Below, piece after piece: positions 33,264-45,360 of a stretch of 64,000 nucleotides of DNA. The notes beneath the pieces are model-generated. The model had not been told where the DNA came from. It ran no database searches and saw nothing but the letters and a program-made list of their open reading frames with translations. Source of the stretch: Tethya wilhelma (taxonomy: Eukaryota; Porifera; Demospongiae; Tethyida; Tethyidae); contig CAXIPT010000037.1 in assembly GCA_964030475.1 (NCBI GenBank), forward strand, positions 1 to 64,000, in the 5' to 3' direction. Positions within the stretch are counted from its first letter, which is position 1; each line of letters begins with the position of its first letter. A program made the translations under genes and the position numbers.

Positions 33264-33577
33264 TTAAATTTTAAATTTTAACACCAGTCGATTCTGCCAA
33301 AAGTTTCGATTACAATGCAGTAATCATCAACAGGGCTGTGACAGCACATGCAATGGGCAATGGATGTTGAGGTGAGTTACTGAGTTGAAATTGTTTCATA
33401 TAGATATACCTATGCTGCTAGTGCAATGGCCCTCCCCGCCTGGTGGAGAATCCGTGTTTTTTTAAACATGGATTGTGCAGCATTGTAGACCATACAGCCT
33501 TGGCCCTTGTTGATGATTACTGCATTGTAATCGAAACTTTTGGCAGAATCAACTGGTGTTAAAATTTAAAATTTAAA
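33264..33577. mobile_element. Hairpin MITE
   Basis: Arms of about 75 bp: TTTTAACACCAGTCGATTCT...GTAATCATCAACA at the left and its complement TGTTGATGATTAC...AACTGGTGTTAAAA at the right, with a 165-bp loop. No ORF. Confidence 0.88.
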
Positions 33578-34479
33578 CTTTGAAATAAATAATTTTATGT
33601 ACTTACCCAGTCTGTAATCCCATTTTTTCAAGATATTCAATTCTGACTTGCATTTCTCCAATTTGAATGGCCGTGAATATCAAAATCCTTAACCCAGGCT
33701 TTCATAGAATGATACATAAAGATTCTTTGGACATAATTTCAAAAAAAATAAAGGTCATTTAGATGAGTATTTTTTAAGGTATTATGAACGGCACATCTCA
33801 GTCAACATACGTACAGAACATGTTAACAAGGTTTCTTTTGATCCATTACGTGCGAGTTAGTGAGAATTTCTGTACATTATTTAACACATAATAACATCAA
33901 AGGCTATATAGATTTAATCAACAACTTGTAGTTGAAATGTCCATTTTCAAGGGCATTGAAAAGTTCTCCATACATATGTCTTTCCCTGGGGCTGGCCCAC
34001 CATGAGACTACCATCAGCTGGCTCAGTCAAAAAGCAACATGCAATTGCACATGCAGACGGATTTGGTACGACTGTAAGGTAGGTGGGGGGATTCCCGGGG
34101 GAACTCTGGAAGGGGTGAGTTGATATGTCTTAGTAAATCTAAAAGGGGTTAAAACTGAACTATGCTTGCAACATTAGAAAGCATTTGCTAACCTGTTGAA
34201 CCAAGCCTTGCTACTTTGAGCTTGAAATCACGGCAAAAAATAACACTACCACCTCACAAATCAACTCTGCCACTGCAAACTCTCAGAAGTTCAACGTTAG
34301 CTAGGGATACCGTTACGTGTATCTAGATATCTTTTTCAAGGCATAAAAGCATACAAAGCGCCTCAAATCAAGACCAGGAAATGTATATATATTATAATAT
34401 ATAATCATGCACGTGACGTCTTTATTACTTTTAAGTTTTAACTACCAATTGGCCCACGGATGTCAGTCCTCCTCTGGCA

Positions 34480-35163
34480 TCACATTGTGTCTGCAAAATT
34501 AACATCATGCATTATTATATCCTGTACGCAGTACATGCACACTCACACCCACACACAAACTCAGTAGTCTACAACAGCATTGTGGTTTGCGAGGAATAAG
34601 GGGCACACAAACATTATTTGTCAACTCCTTAAAAAAACCCAATAATTATTAAGTGACCTAGTAATAATATCCATGTCGACACTGCATGTATACAATGGCA
34701 ATTATAGTGCAAAATGATTTTTCTCAATCCATATTTAATTTATGCAAATCCTATTTTGTTTAGTATAACTTTATTACGTATAACATTTAGTAAGTGATTT
34801 TATGTCTTAAGAATGTCAAAATAATTAGGTACCTTAATGTAATATTAATACTAGTTATGTCATGTTTACTACAACATACACCAGTCCTTTTATTTCATGA
34901 GTTTTGACTGTTAATAAGAGCAAATTTTAAAGTATGAATCACATAAATCTTCCATAGTAGAACTCTGCATATAGGATATGATGACCAATTGATTGTGTGT
35001 TAAAATTGTGGGCATACAAAAGTTAGGCATACCTCCATCTTTGTCGTCAGGCTTCACTCCGTGTCTGACGGGACTTGGTGTGCTCTCAGCTGAAGATCCA
35101 GGGGATTTCTCTGCACCATACAACTCTGCCGCACTGATGTAGGAATAGTCAGTGGCTGGGTTC
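34480..35163 (-). CDS. Duplicate 3' end of the CLASRP-like gene (exons 15' and 16)
   Basis: The exon at 35033-35163 (minus) encodes the C-terminal segment with AAELYGAEKSPGSSAESTPS and GVKPDDKDG and matches the exon at 46775-46911, lacking only two codons (FK). Its donor GTATGC in phase 1 joins an acceptor TTTTGCAG to the tiny exon 34480-34490, which completes GAC and adds ACA ATG TGA. This is the only stop-codon exon found for the gene. The duplicated block ends at the single N at 35297, so upstream exons are absent here. Either a segmental duplication of the 3' end or the other haplotype misplaced by assembly. Confidence 0.75.
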
Positions 35164-35297
35164 CTGTTTTATAAGATATGCAGTAGTAACAACTTAAACT
35201 TACACAGGCATACACGTACTTCTAACCCTTTACCAACTAAGTTAGAGTGGCTTTATTCCCAGGCTCTCTGTCCACGAATTAGAAATAACAATACAAN

Positions 35298-35641
35298 CAT
35301 GCATGTTTCTCACGGTCCATCAGACTGAGTGGCATTTTGTGGGTTTATGGTTGTATTATTGTGTGTACATGTATGGGAAATTTTTTCTTGAATGTTTAAA
35401 GCTTCGGTGCATGCACCATACATGCTGTCATAATCGTTAAAATTTTTACCATGATATAAAATTATTTATACTGAATTCAAGTTACTGCCATATGCATGGA
35501 CACACAGGGTGGCTCCACAGCATTGTACAGTGCTTGTTAAGGAGGATGTGAAAAGATAGTCCTATAATTATTAGATGATCATCAGAACTGTTTAACTCAC
35601 ATTAGTCTGAAGGTCAATAAAATGTTGAATCAGGAGCTGGA
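35298..35641 (+). pseudogene. Ankyrin exon 6, stop codon plus internal inversion
   Basis: 35298-35563 repeats 25519-25720. The exon start (35508, GGSTALYSAC) hits TAA where the consensus has CAA, then breaks after GAAAAGATAGTCC. Positions 35568-35641 are the second half of an ankyrin exon and its donor on the opposite strand (the reverse complement reads TCCAGCTCCTGATTCAAC, then ACTAATGTGAGTT). The exon was split by an inversion. Confidence 0.75.
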
Positions 35642-35714
35642 ACTCCCTACATGGGAAATAGGATGGGGAGGTCCAGGGGTGGAGATATGTGAGCTAAGGA
35701 GGAGGTATACTAGT

Positions 35715-36440
35715 TTCATTGGATTGCTAATGAGATGTAGAGTCTAGGGTTGTATTTGAACTTCAAATCTTGGTATCTCCATAGATAATAGAGACTTACG
35801 TACGTAAGTCTCTATTGTCTATGGTATACCTCTTACCCTCTGACTCCCTGTGATGTTGAGCAAGCCTGGCATCACCATTTTTCTCCTTCAGTTTCTACTG
35901 ACCTATCTTTCTGTTGGGCGCTGCTGTTAAACTGTTCCTGTGCCTTTCTCTCATAAGATATGCTTAGCAGCTGTCTAAGTCTCACAACCTCTGAGCTATT
36001 AGCAGAACCATTTCTTAACTGTTCTGCTCTAACTGCCTCTGTCTGATTTCTCGATCGACTGTCTCAAAAACACACACTCTAAACTTATGCATATGCGTGA
36101 GTAATGCATGGTACATGGTACGGGTCAATCATTATGTTAGCTATATAGAATTAGCGTAGGTGAACGCACAAGACCCAACGATGACAGACAGACAGACAAA
36201 CGCACCCCACGTACTACTCGCTATCTGGGGCTCGCTCAGGCTCGCCCCAACAACTGTTTTTCTAGGAAGCCACGAATGGAGGCAGCTAGGGCTGCTTGCA
36301 AGAGCCATATCTGGAAAACTACTACAGCTATGCTTACCAAATTTTGATATGCGCTTCCCAGGAAGGCCTAGCTAAATATACGTGGAATAGCTAGCTAATT
36401 CAAAATTCGCAGATTTTCCTAACCGGTATAGGTTTTCCCT
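35715..36440. repeat. Block S, partial copy 2
   Basis: Collinear with 42505-43215 and the end of 26085-28330 (TGTAGAGTCTAGGGTTGTAT, ACTTACGTACGTAAGTCTCT, CACCCCACGTACTACTCGC). Sits in an intron between ankyrin exons. The palindrome AGAGACTTACGTACGTAAGTCTCT marks the centre. Confidence 0.72.
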
Positions 36441-36909
36441 TGACAGGTCACAATTATGTACTGCTATATTTAGTCTCCATCTCTATAGACATTCCTCCTT
36501 CATCATGTTGCATGCCCGAGAGAGAGCTAGAGACTCTAAGTATAGAGAGCTATAGAGTCTAACAAAGGTCACATAAATAATGCAATTTATTTGCTACATG
36601 TGGAGCATGGAAGCCATGTGCTTCAATCCTGTACGAAGCATTATATAGCATTGCATGCAAGATTCATTTTTATGTTGTTAAAAATGAGGTGTAATTTCAA
36701 AGTCCATGGTAGTGGTACTGCATGGTTACGCCCTGTTGGGTAGTAAAAGGTGTGAAAGATCATAGGTTTCCATGATTTTAACCCTTTGAAGTTGTAAACA
36801 CTAAATGGTGTATCCATGCAGTACCACTCATTTCAAACAGTGAAATACCTTATTCCACTGTAGCATGCTAATTATTTCATGCACTGTTTCTATGTTACAA
36901 TTGTTGTAG

Positions 36910-37008
36910 GATGGCTGGACTCCTCTAATGAAAGCCAGCTTTAAGGGTCGTGAGAAGGTGGTTGAACTGCTCCTCTCAGCTGGAGCTAATGTTGACCTAC
37001 AGGACAAG
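36910..37008 (+). CDS. Ankyrin-repeat exon 7 (W-type)
   Basis: 99 nt, phase 0, TTGTAG acceptor, GTATGA donor: DGWTPLMKASFKGREKVVEL, LLSAGANVDLQDK. The intron block upstream is in the same orientation as at 9214. Confidence 0.85.
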
Positions 37009-37313
37009 GTATGATCTACTAGTACAGTGTCAGTGAGGAATAACTCTCATCCATACCAGCATTTCCTGAGTTAGTATATATATATATATACATGGAGAAA
37101 ATTAGTGGGGCAAACCTCAATTGCTGTTAGATCGACATGAGGGAGGTCCATGGGTAGTTTGTAACTGTATAATACCATATTACAATTTTTAATCTACATG
37201 CATATAATTATGTGTATACATGTGCATTCTGCTGTATAATGATTGTCACAGGATCATGTTCTGTATTCTATGGATTGAGTACCATATACGGCATACATGC
37301 ACTTCTCACACAG

Positions 37314-37412
37314 GGTGGCTACACAGCATTGTACTCTGCTTGTCAAGAAGGACATGAGAAGATAGTCCAGCTCCTGATTCAAGCTGGAGCTAACATTGAC
37401 CTTCAGAATAAT
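37314..37412 (+). CDS. Ankyrin-repeat exon 8 (Y-type)
   Basis: 99 nt, phase 0, CACACAG acceptor, GTGAGT donor: GGYTALYSACQEGHEKIVQL, LIQAGANIDLQNN. Closest to the family consensus. Forms a W-Y pair with the exon at 36910. Confidence 0.87.
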
Positions 37413-37552
37413 GTGAGTTAAACAGTTCGGATGATGATCTAATGATATTTATACTTCCTACATGGGAAATAGGATGGGAAGGTCCAGGGGTGCTGGAGAT
37501 ATGTGAGCTAGGGAGTATACTGTACAGCTATTGTAATACACTTCTCACACAG

Positions 37553-37650
37553 GTGGCTTCACAGCATTGTACCATACTTGTCAAAAAGGACATGAGAAGA
37601 TAGTCCAGCTCCTGATTCAAGCTGGGGCTAACATTGACCTTCAGACTAAT
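37553..37650 (+). pseudogene. Ankyrin exon 9, one base short
   Basis: 98 nt between CACACAG and GTGAAC. One G of the usual GGTGGC start is missing, which shifts the frame if spliced normally, and the donor is weakened. Otherwise it encodes the F-type repeat (FTALYHTCQKGHEKIVQL). Confidence 0.7.
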
Positions 37651-38283
37651 GTGAACGAGTCAAACAGTTCACTCCATTGATTGTCCAATACAAAATTATA
37701 CTCCATATATGCATGGGAAATGGGATGGGAAGGCTTGGGGGATGGAGGAGGGGAGATTGGGAAGAGGGAGGAGGTACAAATTTTCATTACTAACTCTTCA
37801 ATAATTATTATGTTAGACTCACATTTCCTCCCATGTATTAGAGAGTGTGTGGAATTAATTTGACTGCATATCAAAGATTTTTCCTAAAACTGCAATCAGC
37901 ATGCATTGTCCTAAAACATAGGCTCCAACTGTCCTGGATTGTGGGACAGTCCCAGACTTTGTAAAATTTGTCTTGGGTCCCGGAAAGTGTTCCAAAACAT
38001 GATGTCCTGGATGTGGCCATGTAACACAAAGAACTAAGAAAAGCAAAACTGCATGCATTTGACTTGTGCAAGCTATACCAACTGTTTGTTGTGCTGTAGC
38101 CACAGAAAGAGGGTGTGGTTTTGCTTTGAGGCTTTGTCGTTTGGTTCAGAAACCTTATGGAAAAAGTTGGAGCCTATTTTTAAAGGACAATAAGACCACG
38201 GATCGAAGCAAGCTTATAATCTTATACTTCCTAATAATTATAAAAAATTTGAATGCATGTAATGTACATATATCTACATGTAG

Positions 38284-38382
38284 AATGGCCATTCCCCTCT
38301 GTATGTAGCCAGTTCTACAGGCCATGAGAAGGTGGTCAAACTACTCCTTTTAGCTGGAGCTAAAGTTGACTTACAGAACCAG
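38284..38382 (+). CDS. Ankyrin-repeat exon 10 (H-type)
   Basis: 99 nt, phase 0, GTAG acceptor and GTATAA donor: NGHSPLYVASSTGHEKVVKL, LLLAGAKVDLQNQ. A third sequence type, shared with the exon at 46126 and the relic at 11756. Confidence 0.8.
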
Positions 38383-39021
38383 GTATAATATCTTATGCAT
38401 CACATTGCAGTACAGTGTAGGCTCTCCATTAACGGACACTCTGGATATCTGCTTGTAGTGTGGACAAAGTGTCCCAACTGTTTTTCCTTTACAATTTGTA
38501 TACTTAGAAAACACCCATGTAGTGCAGCTTGTCCCAATGCAAGCATGCAGTCTAGTACGTACTCAGGGGCGCGGATTTGGGGGGGGGGCAGAAAACGAGT
38601 ATCAAAGAACGTACTACGGATAAAATCAAGTTACTTGGTACAGTTAAAGTTGACTTGATCACTGCTAATTTTGTTTCGGTGGAAATCACGTTCAAGTAAG
38701 TCACAAAGGAGAAAACAAAATTTCATTGTTCTGGCTTCTCGCCAGTGCTTACTCCAGAGTGCTCTAGGAAGTTTCTGTGAGTTTTATAGGTGTGTGCAGT
38801 TGGAAAACTGTGTAAGGGAAGCCTTTATGTATGTTTGAAAGCTTAGCTATCTTTCTCTGAGAGTTTATAAGTATTGACATTTTGTATTGTGTCAATGGGA
38901 CAGTCGGCCCATTCCTACTATACGTACTACTGTACGTATGATATTGTCCAAGTGTCATGTTCTGTGTTCTATGAATGGAGTACCATATACGGCTGTAATG
39001 ATTCACTTCTCACATGCACAG

Positions 39022-39117
39022 GGTGGCTTCACACCATTGTACTCTGCTTGTCAAGGACATGAGGAGATAGTCCAGCTCCTGATTCAAGCTGGGGCTAACA
39101 TTGACCTCCAGACTAAT
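39022..39117 (+). CDS. Ankyrin-repeat exon 11 (F-type, one codon shorter)
   Basis: 96 nt, phase 0, ATGCACAG acceptor, GTGAGT donor: GGFTPLYSACQGHEEIVQLL, IQAGANIDLQTN. An in-frame codon loss in the turn leaves a 32-residue repeat that still reads through. Confidence 0.8.
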
Positions 39118-39149
39118 GTGAGTTAAACAGTTCTGATGATCATCTAATA

Positions 39150-40110
39150 TTTACAAGTATAATAAAAATTTTATAAAAATGAGAAGTGTAGGAATGGGCA
39201 GTGCGGTAAAAAGCAATGAAACAAGGCAAGTCACTGAATTTCGGCACATGACTACTTCATTTTCAAGAGTCAATTGCAAGTTTGAATTCAATGATAATTA
39301 TCAGCCATTTGGCTCATGAGTCAATGCAAGCAATCACTTGATTAATTTAGATAAAGTAACAAGCATGTAGAGTGTAGGTACACAGTAGCGTATGAGAGTT
39401 GAGTACAAAAAATGAAGTAGTCATGTGCCGAAATTCAGAGACTTGCCTTGTTTCATTGCTTTTTACCGCACTGCCCATTCCTACACTTCTCATTTTTATA
39501 AAATTTTTATTATACTTGTTCATTTACTTTTTTAAACACTAAGGTGCTCAATTGCATGGAAAGAATCATACAGCAGAGACTAGTCAGTCTCTACAACAGA
39601 AATGTGCATTTGATGCGCATGCGCATTATATGCATACAACCACGTGGTATATTGACGACCTTTACCTATGTCAATAGGCTAAATAAAAAGTACAGTATTT
39701 TATATCGAGAGTTTCAAAGCTGCCTAGATTTTGTTTGCTGCCTTTTCGCCAGCAAACGAGTCGAAAAGGACGTACTGTGCATCAAATGAAGTCCCACTAT
39801 ATGGTCAAAGTTGGCTCAATGCCTTTTGTTTGTCTGGAAATCGCATTCAAGTAAGTCAGTTAGGAAGGAAGGAAGGAGAACAAAATTGCACTCTTGTGGC
39901 TTCTCGCCAGCGCTCTCTCCAGAGTGCTCCAGAAACTTTCTGCCTGTTTTCTTGGTTAATACAGTAAGCAAAGTGTCTGGGGGAGGTTATTAAATGCATT
40001 TGAAGGCTTAGCTTTCTTTCCCTGAAAGTTTACAAGCATGAACATTTTGTATTGTGTCAATGGGACAGTCGGCCCATTCCTACTATACGTACTACCGTAC
40101 GTATGATACT
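39150..40110 (+). mobile_element. Element X copy a
   Basis: The left part is a hairpin whose arms read GTAGGAATGGGCAGTGCGGT and the reverse complement ACCGCACTGCCCATTCCTAC (39190-39480). The right part is unique sequence ending GCCCATTCCTACTATACGTA and ACCGTACGTATGATAC. Inserted in an ankyrin intron after exon 11. No ORF. Confidence 0.78.
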
Positions 40111-40189
40111 CCCTACATGGGAAATAGGATGAGGGGTCCAGGGGTGGAGATGCGTGAGCTAGAGAGGAGGTATACTAGTTTCATTACTA

Positions 40190-41175
40190 ACTTCATCATA
40201 CGTACGGTAGTACATATAGTAAGAATGGGCCATCTGTCCCATAGACACCATATAAAATGTTGGCCACTATAAAAATCTAGTCAAACAAAATTAAACCTTC
40301 AAAGGTGCTCAGAGGCTCTTACTGACTCGCAGATTACCAATTGCATGCAAGGCCTAAAGCTCACAAAAACTTTCCTCAGCACTCGTAGTGAGCGCTATTG
40401 GGAAGCCACCATAGTGCCATTTTTGTTCTCCTAACGTATTTACTTACTTACTTACGTACGTATTTCCTAACTAACTTACTTGAAAAGGATTTCCAGAGAA
40501 CCAAAATGTGTTGAGCCAACTTTGACAGCACAAAGTAAGTTCTTTTCATAGGTACTACATTCCTTGGTACTCGTTTCAATCTCAAATAGGCCTAAACAAA
40601 GTAAAAAGCTTTGAAACTTAGTGTATAAATTCCAATGCAGCCATCTTGTAGGTAGAGTTCAAAGGTCATCTATCACGTGGCATTATTATGCGCATGCGCA
40701 TTATCCTCCTCCAGCATAATAAAATGTATTGTAGCTGCTTTTTCTAGGGACTAATCAGTCTCTGATAGTCTCCACACTGTAGTGTTGAAAAAAGTGAATG
40801 AACAAGTAGTAAAAATTTCAAAAGAATTAATAGTGTAGGAATGGGCAGTGCGGTGAAAAGCATTGGAACAAGGCATGTTTCAATTTTATTTCAGCACATG
40901 ACTACTTCATTTTTTATGCCCAGTTCTTGGCATGCAGGCAGACCAGTTTAAGTTGCCTGTCTTATAACTGCCTAGCCAACTGATTAGATTGAACCAGTAC
41001 AACAATAAGCTATAATCAGATCTTTGCATTTATATCACTGAGGATCCATATATTAGGGATCAAGAATAAATCAAAAATGAAGTTAGTCATGTGCCGAAAT
41101 TATATTGAAACATGCCTTGTTCCAATGCTTTTTACCGCACTGCCCATTCCTACACTATTAATTTTTTGAAATTTT
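40190..41175 (-). mobile_element. Element X copy b (inverted)
   Basis: Begins ATCATACGTACGGTAGTAC and ends with the hairpin (arms near 40830-40900 and 41085-41155). Uninterrupted at CAGTCTCTGATAGTCTCCAC, which gives the empty-site reference for copies c and d. Lies 80 bp from copy a in opposite orientation. Confidence 0.78.
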
Positions 41176-41189
41176 TACTACAATAACTT

Positions 41190-43210
41190 GTATAATTGTG
41201 ACCTGTCAAGGGAAATCCTGCCAGTTAGGAAATTATTGTTTTGGGAATAAAATGCAGTTTAAGTTTAATTCGCGTTTTTGCGCGAAATTTTTTTTCTTGC
41301 ACGGATCGATGTGCTGCGCTACATCTCATCATGCTCTATGCAAACTTTGAGGGGTAGAGCTGTTTCTGTTGCAGAGATAATATTATAGCCAGTAGTCTCA
41401 GCCTTGTTCATTTTTACTTAGTTGCTGTAACACGGAGGACAGTTGCTATGCTGTGCAACAAACCGTAGCGAATATTAATTAATGAGCAAGGCAGCTGCCA
41501 CTAAAAATGGTTTATTATTCGATGTTCTCTCTCACTTATAAGCTGACTAATCTCAAAATTTTGCTACAGCACAGACAGAAAGGTAAGCTAAAGCTTTGTA
41601 CATGCTTGTCTAATCCAAGCACTTTCATACAGGAGCTTTCTACTCGTAGGTAATTGAATGCCTCTCCCTTTACAGTGATTGCGTACAGGTTATTTTGAGG
41701 CTTATCTTAGTTCTTAGAACTTACTGTACCTAGAATCTATCTCTCTACTATAGCAAGCGCTTACCTCCTTGAGTCCACTATAGCTGTCTTCTGGGTCTTC
41801 TTTCCCAGCTACTCGCTACATGATTTTTAGTCCCCACGTGGCAGGCTGCGGTAATATTCAGCATGTGCTGTAGTCTCGCGGGCCAGACGTCCGAGGGGGG
41901 GGAAACGGATGTCTGGTAAAAGTGGCCCAGTTTTCGTGTGCAATCGGAATTTCATTAGCGTGACGTAAGGTCATACTATCACGTGAAAAAAAAAAAGGCT
42001 TTGCCAAAAGACTTTAGTTTAGCTGCAGCTTTCTTCTTAGTGTACTCCAGTGTGAAGTAATCATGAGTTTGAGCCATCTTGTACACATAAACAGTGAAAG
42101 TTCAGTCTTACAAAGCCTACGGACGTGGACTGTTGTTTGTTCGAAATTACAAAATACTAAAATCTGATCGGCGGTCACAACATTCCAAACGAAAACTGGG
42201 CCACTTTTACCAGATGTCCTTTCCCCCCCCCTCGGATGTCTGGCCCGCGTAAAGTTGTAGCTAGGTAAACTATGGGCGGTCCGTATATACTCTCCGTATC
42301 ATAATTAGATCATGTACAGTACATGTAGTCTCGCTACTAGAAGAATGCAAGGCATTGTTGGGCGAGCCTGAGCGAGCGCAGCTTTTGTTACATGAATTGC
42401 AGCGAATGTATGGCAGAATGCCAAAGTTATGGTATAGATCTGGCTGTCAGTGTTCAAATGACTGTGCCTGTGGCGTGAACGTCAGAAGTTTGCTTACACG
42501 AAGGATTGCTAATGAGATGTAGAGTCTAGGGTTGTATTCGAACTTCAAATCTTGGTATCTCCATATAGATAATAGAGACTTACGTACGTAAGTCTCTATT
42601 GTCTATGGTATCTCTTACCCTCTGACTCTCTGACACAGTATGTTGAGCAGGCCTGGCATCACCGTTTTTCTCCTAGCAGTTTCTAGCTATCTTTCTGTTG
42701 GGCGCTGCTATTAAATTGTTCCTGTGCTTTTCTCTCATCAGATATGCTTAGCAACTGTCTAAGTCTCACAACCTCTGAGCTATTATAGCAGAACCATTTC
42801 TCAACTGTTCTGCTGTAGCTGCCTCTGTCTGATTTCTCGATCGACTGTCTCGAAAACATGTGCACACTCTAAACTTATGCGCATGCATGAGTAATGCATG
42901 GTACATGGTACGGGTCGATCATTATTTTAGCTAGAATTAGCGTAGACAAATTAACGCACAAGACCCAACAATTACAGACAGACGCACCCCACATACTACT
43001 CGCTATCTGGGGCTCACTCAGGCTCGCCCCAACAACCGTTTTTCTAGGAAGCCACAAATGGAGGCAGGGCTGCTTGCAAAAGCTATATCTGGAAAACTAC
43101 TACAGCTATGCTTGCCAAATTTTGATATGCGCTTCCCAGGAAGGCCTATATAGATATACGTGGAATTAATAGCTAACTCAAAATTCGCAGATTTTCCTAT
43201 AACCGGCAGG
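41190..43210. repeat. Block S, copy 3, with a MITE insertion
   Basis: Collinear with 26085-28330 except for a TIR element at about 41873-42248 and a 75-bp inverted segment next to it (42249-42325). No exon recognised. Confidence 0.75.
41873..42248. mobile_element. TIR element in block S copy 3
   Basis: Terminal inverted repeats of about 60 bp: GGGCCAGACGTCCGAGGGGG...GTAAAAGTGGCCCAGTTTTC and the complement GAAAACTGGGCCACTTTTAC...CTCGGATGTCTGGCCCGCG. Absent from copy 1 of block S. No transposase frame. Confidence 0.85.
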
Positions 43211-43690
43211 TTTTCCCTTCACAGGTCACAATTATGTACTGCTATATGTAGTCTCTCCAGCTCTATAGACCTTCCTCCTTCATCATGTTGCATGCCCGAG
43301 AGAGAGCTAGAGACTCTAAGTATACATATATATATAGAGAGCTATAGAGTCTAGCAAAGGTCACATAAAGAATGCAATTTATTTGCTACATGTGGAGCAT
43401 GGAAGCCATGTGCTTCAATCCTGTACGAAAATTGCATGCAAGATTCATTTTTATGTTGTTAAAAATGAGGTTTAATTTCTAAGTGGTAATGGTATACTGC
43501 ATGGTTACACCCTGTTGGGTTGTAAAAGGTGTGAAAGATTAAAATGTTTCCATGATTTTAACCCTTTGAAGTGGTAAACACTAAGTGGTAAAGGTGTATC
43601 CAGTACCACTCATTTCTAACAGTGAAATACCTTATTCCCTCTATAGCATTCTAATTATTTCATGCACTGTTTATGTTACAATTATTGTAG

Positions 43691-43789
43691 GATGGTACAA
43701 CTCCTCTAATGAAAGCCAGCGATGATGGTCGTGAGAAGGTGGTTGAGCTGCTTCTCTCAGCTGGAGCCAAGGTTGACCTACAGGACAAG
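43691..43789 (+). CDS. Ankyrin-repeat exon 12 (T-type)
   Basis: 99 nt, phase 0, TTGTAG acceptor, GTATGA donor: DGTTPLMKASDDGREKVVEL, LLSAGAKVDLQDK. Confidence 0.85.
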
Positions 43790-44111
43790 GTATGATCTAC
43801 TAGTACTGTCACGGTCAGTGAGGAATCACTCACATCCATGCCAGCATTTCCTCAAATTTTGACAACAGTTAGTATATATATATACATGGACAAAATTAAT
43901 GGGGCAAAGCTCAATTGCTGTTCATTAGATCGACATGAGGGAGGTCCATGGGTAGTTTGTAACTGTATAATACCATATTACAATTTTTAATCTACATGCA
44001 TGTGTGTGTATACATGTTGTGCATTCCGCTGTAGAAATGATTGTCACAGGATCATGTTCTGTATTCTATGGATTGAGTACCATATACGGCATACATGCAC
44101 TTCTCACACAG

Positions 44112-44210
44112 GGTGGCTACACAGCATTGTACTCTGCTTGTCAAGAAGGACATGAGAAGATAGTCCAGCTCTTGATTCAAGCTTGGGCTAACATTGACCT
44201 TCAGAATAAT
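44112..44210 (+). CDS. Ankyrin-repeat exon 13 (Y-type)
   Basis: 99 nt, phase 0, CACACAG acceptor, GTGAGT donor: GGYTALYSACQEGHEKIVQL, LIQAWANIDLQNN. Near-identical to the exon at 37314 apart from G-to-W in the AGAN turn. Confidence 0.85.
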
Positions 44211-44802
44211 GTGAGTTAAACAGTTTGGATGATCATCTAATAATTATACTTCCTACATGGGAAATAGGATGGGGAGGTCCAGGGGTGGATATTCCTGAGC
44301 TAGGGAGGAGGTATACTAGTTTCATTACTATAACTTCATATAATTATATGTACTGCTTGTCTCTCAAGCTAGACCCTCCTCCTTCATTATGTTGCATGCG
44401 CCGAGAGAAAGCTGCAGAGTCTAGCAAAGGTCACGTTAAGAATGCACATTTAGTTGCTACATGTGGAGCATATAACCGTTCGTATATGCATTGTTCTATG
44501 CTTCAATCCTGTACACAGCATAATATAGCATTGCATGCATGTATAATTCATTTTTATGTTGTTAAGAATGGGTGTCGTTTCTAAGTGGTATAGTGGTACT
44601 GGTTGCACCCTGTTGGGTAAAAGGTGTGAGTTGTACTGAGCCATAAATATATACACCTTTACCACTTAGCATTTACCACTTCAAAGGGTTAAAACCATGG
44701 AAACCTTTGATCTTTCATTTCTAACAGTGAAATATCTTATTCCCTCTGTAGCGTTCTAATTATTTCATGCACTGTTTATATATGTTACAATAATTATTGT
44801 AG

Positions 44803-44901
44803 GATGGTACGACTCCTCTAAAGCAAGCCAGCTTTAAGGGTCATGAGAAGGTGGTTGAACTGCTCCTCTCAGCTGGAGCTAAAGTTGACTTACAGGACAA
44901 G
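44803..44901 (+). CDS. Ankyrin-repeat exon 14 (T-type)
   Basis: 99 nt, phase 0, TTGTAG acceptor, GTACAT donor: DGTTPLKQASFKGHEKVVEL, LLSAGAKVDLQDK. Upstream intron block inverted, as before 28696. Confidence 0.83.
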
Positions 44902-45261
44902 GTACATTCTATCAAGAGTAAATATTTACTCTTGATTCTCTATAGTACTGTGAGAAATCACACTTCATCCATACCAGCATTTCCTTCTATTTCCACAGCA
45001 GATAGCTATATATATATATATATATATATATTCATGTAGTGTATGTACAGAATTAGTGGGGAAAAGCTGGCTGTTCATAAGATATGAGGGAGGTCCATGG
45101 CTAGTTTGTAACTGTATAGTACCATGTTACAATATAATTATTAAATGTATGTGTTTATGTATCTGTGCACTCCCCTATAAATATTGTCCAAGCATCATGT
45201 TCTGTGTTCTTTGAATGGAGTACCATATACGGCTGTAATGATTCACTTCTCACATGCACAG

Positions 45262-45360
45262 GGTGGCTTCACACCATTGTACAATGCTTGTCAAGAAGGA
45301 CATGAGAAGATAGTCCAGCTCCTGATTCAAGCTGGGGCTAACATTGACCTCCAGAATAAT
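45262..45360 (+). CDS. Ankyrin-repeat exon 15 (F-type)
   Basis: 99 nt, phase 0, ATGCACAG acceptor, GTGAGT donor: GGFTPLYNACQEGHEKIVQL, LIQAGANIDLQNN. Confidence 0.85.

Larger units (their letters stand above)
31732..34479. other. Gene-free stretch with microsatellite and a foldback MITE
   Basis: No convincing exon. Holds a (CA)n tract at 32552-32647 ending in a single N at 32648, and the hairpin element at 33264-33577. ACCAGTGGCGTATCCAG at 32241 is the kind of motif often found at the ends of DNA elements, but no partner end was found. Confidence 0.5.
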
